Positions 57,209 to 64,000 of a stretch of DNA of 64,000 nucleotides are shown here, piece after piece (position 1 is the stretch's first letter; the number at the start of each line of letters is the position of its first letter). The position numbers were made by a program, and so were the translations under genes. This DNA is from Zoogloea sp041917255 (lineage in GTDB: Bacteria > Pseudomonadota > Gammaproteobacteria > Burkholderiales > Rhodocyclaceae). The notes beneath the pieces were generated by a model. That model worked only from the letters and a program-made list of their open reading frames with translations, was not told the DNA's origin and did no database searches. The stretch lies in assembly GCA_041917255.1 (NCBI GenBank), contig JAYRYA010000021.1:1-64000 (forward strand), given 5' to 3'.

Positions 57209-58621
57209 CTATAGCGTGAGGCTGTCGCCGGACTTCGGCAGCATCACATCCTGCCAGCCCAACCGGTCACGGATGGCCTGGGCGAAGGTGGCCGAGGCAC
57301 TCGCCTCGCCGTGGATCACGCAGGTGTGGCGCGGCGGGGTATGGAAGTCGCCTATCCAGTCGAGCAGCCCCGCCTGATCGGCATGGGCCGATAGCCCGCC
57401 CACCGTGTAGATGCGCGCCCGCACCGGTACCGGCTCGCCAAAGATATGCACCAGCCGCGCCCCATCCACCAGTCGCCGGCCGAGCGTACCCGCCGCCTGG
57501 AAGCCGGCGATCAGCACGCTACACTCGCTGCGGGGCAGGTTCTCCCGCAGGTGATATTTGATCCGCCCAGCCTCGCACATGCCGCTGGCCGAGATGATGA
57601 TGGCCCCGCTGCGCACGTCGTTGAGCGCCCGGGAACCCTCCACGTCCGCCACGAACTCCAGCTTGAGCTTGTTCGGGTGGGCCTTCAGCCAGTCGAGCAG
57701 ATCTCGCGTCTCGCTGTCGAGCAGCGCCGGGTGGGCCAGGGTGATGCGCGTCGCCTCGTTGGCCATGGGCGAATCCACGAAGACCTTGAGAGGCTCCAGC
57801 CGTCCTTGCCGCACCAGATCGGCCAGGATGTAGATGATCTCCTGGGTGCGTCCCACCGCGAAAGACGGGATCACCAGATTACCGTGGCAGGCGCGGGTGC
57901 GGCCGATGGCAGCGATGATCTCCTCCTCCGTCTCGGCCAGCGGTCGGTGAAGGCGGTCGCCGTAGGTGGATTCGATCAGCAGCAGATCGGCCGACGGGAT
58001 GATCGTCTCCGGGTCGTTCAGCACCGGCCGGTCGCGCATCCCGATATCACCGGAGAACACCAGCCGGCGCGGCCGGCCTTCGCCCGCGGCGGTCACCTCC
58101 AGCCACGCCGAACCCAGGATGTGCCCCGCATCATGAAAGCGCACCGCGATGCCCGGCGCCGGCTCGATCGTCCTGCCGTAGGGCGCCGGCTGTAGCAGGC
58201 CGAGGGTGGTCTGGGCCTGGGCCACGGTGTAGAGCGGTGCAACCACGCCCCGCTCGCCACCGCCCCTGCGGTGCTGGTGGCGCAGCTGCCACTCGGATTC
58301 CTTCTCCTGGATGTGGGCGCTGTCGGGCAACAGCACCGCCAGCAGGTCGATGGTGGCCGGCGTGGCGTAGATCGGCCCACGAAATCCCATCACCGCCAAG
58401 CGCGGCAAGAGGCCGGAGTGGTCGATGTGGGCATGGGTCAGCAGCACGAAGTCGATGTCCCGCACATCGAAGCCGAAATCCAGCGCCCGGAGGTTCTTGG
58501 CCCGCGCCTCGCGCCCGCCCTGGAACATCCCGCAATCGACCAGGAAGCGCACATCGCCGGCTTCCACCAGGGTGCACGAACCGGTCACTTCGCCGGCCGC
58601 GCCGAAAAAACGGACTCGCAT
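57209..58621 (-). CDS. Metallo-beta-lactamase/beta-CASP RNA exonuclease-like
   Basis: A 470-residue MBL-fold hydrolase with beta-CASP and RMMBL domains. The zinc motif LTHAHIDHSG holds His63, His65, Asp67 and His68, and FHDAGHILGSAW, FSGDIGMRD, IIISASGMCEAGRI and SAHADQAGLLDW follow in the order seen in CPSF73-like/YsH1-type RNA nucleases. Likely acts on RNA, substrate unknown. ATG 58621 has GGAGGTG 7 nt upstream. Divergent from the nrdAB riboswitch. Confidence 0.9.
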   Translation of the reverse strand: MRVRFFGAAGEVTGSCTLVEAGDVRFLVDCGMFQGGREARAKNLRALDFGFDVRDIDFVLLTHAHIDHSGLLPRLAVMGFRGPIYATPATIDLLAVLLPDSAHIQEKESEWQLRHQHRRGGGERGVVAPLYTVAQAQTTLGLLQPAPYGRTIEPAPGIAVRFHDAGHILGSAWLEVTAAGEGRPRRLVFSGDIGMRDRPVLNDPETIIPSADLLLIESTYGDRLHRPLAETEEEIIAAIGRTRACHGNLVIPSFAVGRTQEIIYILADLVRQGRLEPLKVFVDSPMANEATRITLAHPALLDSETRDLLDWLKAHPNKLKLEFVADVEGSRALNDVRSGAIIISASGMCEAGRIKYHLRENLPRSECSVLIAGFQAAGTLGRRLVDGARLVHIFGEPVPVRARIYTVGGLSAHADQAGLLDWIGDFHTPPRHTCVIHGEASASATFAQAIRDRLGWQDVMLPKSGDSLTL

Positions 58622-58821
58622 TTGAACGCACCTCCTTGACGAATCGAGCATGAACCCGGCCAAGACGGATTGCAATGGCGCGCACTTCGCCGACCTCGCC
58701 CCATGCCGAGGACCCGCTGCCGTGGCGGACTAGATATGGGCCTCGACAACCCCCGGCAGCCCTACCCGCAGTGCCCCGGCTTGACACGCCGGATACCGCC
58801 CCCCTACCATCCGCCTCGTCA

Positions 58822-58988
58822 TTGGTTCCCCGCAAGGGGATGAAAAGGGAAGCTGGTGCGAGGCCATCGCCTCAAATCCAGCACTGCCCCCGCAACTGTA
58901 ATCGGCGAGTTTCGTGCCCCCCACTGCCACTGGATGCGCTCCGGGAAGGCTGGCACGAGGCGACGACCCGAGAGTCAGGAGACCTGCC
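58822..58988 (+). promoter_or_regulatory. Cobalamin (B12) riboswitch upstream of nrdAB
   Basis: Conserved blocks occur in the expected order: GGTTCCCC at the 5' stem, AAAAGGGAAGCTGGTGCGAG, the B12 box core GCCCCCGCAACTGTAATC, CCACTGGATGCGCTCCGGG with GGGAAGGC, and the 3' end GAGTCAGGAGACCTGCC. These are the adenosylcobalamin aptamer signatures. It should lower expression of nrdAB when cobalamin is available, as known for B12-independent ribonucleotide reductases in organisms also holding a B12-dependent one. Confidence 0.93.
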
Positions 58989-59120
58989 ATGGCCCATTCC
59001 TTCAGTGCTTTTGGGGCGGGGTGTCCCTGAAACGAGGTGTCTTCCTGTCGCCACCGTGCGCCAGCGCCGATTGCAGGGCTTCCGCCCGCGCGTTGGCGCC
59101 GGGCGCGGTTCCAGGTCCTC

Positions 59121-59148
59121 GATTCTCCGCCCCCCAATTCGGAGAATC
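59121..59148 (+). promoter_or_regulatory. Shine-Dalgarno-sequestering hairpin before nrdA
   Basis: Perfect 9-bp stem GATTCTCCG/CGGAGAATC with a 10-nt loop. The right arm contains the GGAG ribosome binding site (59141-59144) of the TTG start at 59152. This is a plausible translational off-state for the upstream riboswitch. Confidence 0.75.
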
Positions 59149-59151
59149 GCC

Positions 59152-62996
<3,845 letters not shown>

Positions 62997-63359
62997 ACCC
63001 GGCCCGCGCCCGTCCGGCGCCGCGCAGCCGGCGCCAAGCCCGATGCAGGGCGGCTGCACCCCCTGCGACAGGTGCCTGGTTCCGCCCTTCCGGCGAAACC
63101 AGGTGAAACGGGAACGGGGTGCGCGACGGCCAGTCCGCCGCCAAGCCCTGGCTGCCCCCGCAACGGTAGGCAAGTGCGGACCCTTCACGGCTGGCTTCTC
63201 CCGAAGCCGCCCGCCACTGGATAAGTCCGGGAAGGCGAAGGGTCAAGACTTGCGAGCCCGGAGACCGGCCTGCCGCGCCACGCCATCTGCCCCACCGGGC
63301 AGGTGGATCTGCCATCGACCGTCCGCGGGGTAGCGGACAGTCCGACCAGGAGCCTCACC
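62997..63359. other. Intergenic region after nrdB
   Basis: 363 bp without a gene. About 70 bp of spacer precede a second cobalamin riboswitch (63066-63276), then about 80 bp containing two hairpins (63287-63302, 63321-63338) and the ribosome binding site AGGAG (63348) of the next gene. Confidence 0.75.
63066..63276 (+). promoter_or_regulatory. Second cobalamin (B12) riboswitch
   Basis: Same conserved blocks as the nrdAB switch: CTGGTTCCGCCC at the 5' side, GAAACGGGAACGGGGTGCG, the B12 box GCCCCCGCAACGGTAGGC, CCACTGGATAAGTCCGGGAA, and the 3' end GAGCCCGGAGACCGGCCTGC. Ends are approximate. It lies 84 bp upstream of a tandem-hotdog thioesterase gene, an unusual target. The hairpin GTCCGC/GCGGAC at 63321-63338 and CTGCCC/GGGCAG at 63287-63302 may form the expression platform. 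Confidence 0.9.
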
Positions 63360-64000
63360 ATGTCCCACACCCACACCCCGGCCACCGCGGCCCAGCCCCT
63401 TCCCACCACCGCCGACGACCTGCGCGATCCCCTCGACCGCCTGCTGCCGGCCCCCGCGCCGGGCGAGCTGTTCTCCCTCGTCGACGTGGTCTTCCCCGGC
63501 CAGTCGAACCACCACGGCACCCTCTTCGGTGGCGCCGCGCTGGCGATGATGGACAAGTTCGCCTTCGTCCTTGCCAGCCGCCGGCTACGCCGCACCGTCG
63601 TCACCGCCGCCCTCAGCCAGACCCACTTCCATTCGCCGGTGCCCGCCGGCCATCTGGCCGAAGTGAGCGGCCAGATCGTCCGCACCGGGCGCCGCTCGGT
63701 GGACGTGGAAGCCCGCCTGTGCGCCGAGGACATGCTCACCGGCGAACGCACCCTCTGCCTCACCGGGCATTTTGTGATGGTGGCAGTGGGCGACGAGACG
63801 GAATCCACCGAACCCATCCCCCTCCTCGACGCCGTGCCCGCCGACGTGGTGCGGGTGGTGGAGATCGTCTTTCCCGGGCAGGTCAATCACCGGGGCATCC
63901 TCCACGGTGGGCAGGCCCTCGACTGGCTGGGCAAGGCTGCGCTGGTCGCCGCCACCCGCCGGGCCCGCAAGCCGGTGGTGATGGCTTCCAGCGAAACCCT
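63360..64000 (+). CDS. Acyl-CoA thioesterase, tandem hotdog, 3' end outside window
   Basis: The first 213 residues of a protein with two 4HBT/YciA-like hotdog domains. Domain 1 (about 40-150) has FPGQSNHHGTLFGGAALAMM followed by DKF, keeping the Asp of the active site; domain 2 (from about 165) has FPGQVNHRGILHGGQALDWL followed by GKA, where that acidic residue seems replaced by Gly. It likely hydrolyses acyl-CoA; substrate unknown. AGGAG lies 7 nt before ATG 63360. A cobalamin riboswitch precedes it, so it may head an operon with B12-related genes beyond the edge. Incomplete at 64000. Confidence 0.85.
   Translation, partial: MSHTHTPATAAQPLPTTADDLRDPLDRLLPAPAPGELFSLVDVVFPGQSNHHGTLFGGAALAMMDKFAFVLASRRLRRTVVTAALSQTHFHSPVPAGHLAEVSGQIVRTGRRSVDVEARLCAEDMLTGERTLCLTGHFVMVAVGDETESTEPIPLLDAVPADVVRVVEIVFPGQVNHRGILHGGQALDWLGKAALVAATRRARKPVVMASSET

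Larger units (their letters stand above)
58622..59151. other. nrdAB leader region
   Basis: 530 bp without a gene. After about 200 bp of unassigned DNA come the cobalamin riboswitch (58822-58988) and its expression platform, ending in a hairpin at 59121-59148. An open frame runs through the region into nrdA, but this DNA is RNA-structural and not coding. Confidence 0.75.

Noticed and set aside
58675..59151. N-terminal extension of NrdA back to 58675
   Set aside because: It would translate the cobalamin riboswitch and sequestering hairpin; the TTG at 59152 has a good Shine-Dalgarno and fits the family N-terminus.

Overview
The window is a 64-kb piece of a high-GC Gram-negative chromosome. Gene content points to a betaproteobacterium of the Rhodocyclales type (Zoogloea/Azoarcus/Thauera relatives): an EpsE/EpsF/EpsG/EpsL-type exopolysaccharide operon, a Gram-negative porin, a DUF1615 lipoprotein, a ribbon-helix-helix protein, an Fbp iron transporter and cobalamin riboswitches. 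This assignment rests on gene families and base composition only; there is no 16S or marker alignment. No prophage, plasmid genes or CRISPR array were seen. The only mobile DNA is an insertion-sequence end at the left edge.

Layout. 1-2.0 kb: an IS3-like element end abuts a hybrid sensor kinase that lacks its N-terminal membrane segment. 2.2-2.9 kb: an RluA-type pseudouridine synthase. 2.9-6.8 kb: a ferric-iron ABC transporter split into three transcripts (fbpC-, fbpB+, fbpA-) with two Fur-box-like dyads. 6.9-10.3 kb: two tautomerases, an MFS exporter, a divergent LysR regulator and a DUF938 methyltransferase-like protein. 10.3-15 kb: a SHOCT-like protein, a transglutaminase, pyrF, a porin with a sigma-54-like promoter, and a DUF302 protein. 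15.1-17.1 kb: parE, followed by an array of eight palindromes spaced exactly or almost exactly 21 bp apart. 17.3-22.8 kb: a glycerophosphodiesterase lipoprotein, the cstA/btsT-ybdD-yjiA group and a TPR-like protein. 23-28.9 kb: tRNA-Ser(GCU), lysC, an HTH regulator, a radical SAM/QueD divergon, an FAA hydrolase, a DJ-1 protein, an RHH protein and YfcG. 29.1-35.7 kb: a DEAD-box helicase, DUF47 plus PiT phosphate transport, a small membrane protein, DUF1615 and a CoA transferase/hydrolase. 35.8-39.9 kb: RlmJ, a MazG-like protein, a gamma-carbonic anhydrase, an EEP nuclease and an HDOD protein.

39.9-57.1 kb is the exopolysaccharide locus. Thirteen tightly packed minus-strand reading frames run epsL-epsE-epsF-epsG-wzy-wzx-GINT-like-wecG-CapK1-CapK fragment-GT4-CapK2-heparinase. 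An undecaprenyl-phosphate sugar transferase is transcribed divergently. Together they supply initiation, glycosyl transfer, flipping, polymerisation, length control, outer-membrane export and polymer modification or turnover. The CapK-like ligases are present as two full copies and one intact fragment. No exosortase is in view.

57.2-64 kb: a metallo-beta-lactamase/beta-CASP nuclease, then class Ia nrdAB behind a cobalamin riboswitch whose downstream hairpin buries the nrdA Shine-Dalgarno. A second cobalamin riboswitch sits in front of a tandem-hotdog thioesterase cut by the window edge. Most notable: the 21-bp palindrome array, the two riboswitches (especially the thioesterase target), the CapK remnant, the Cys cluster in FbpC, and the sigma-54-like porin promoter with an upstream dyad.
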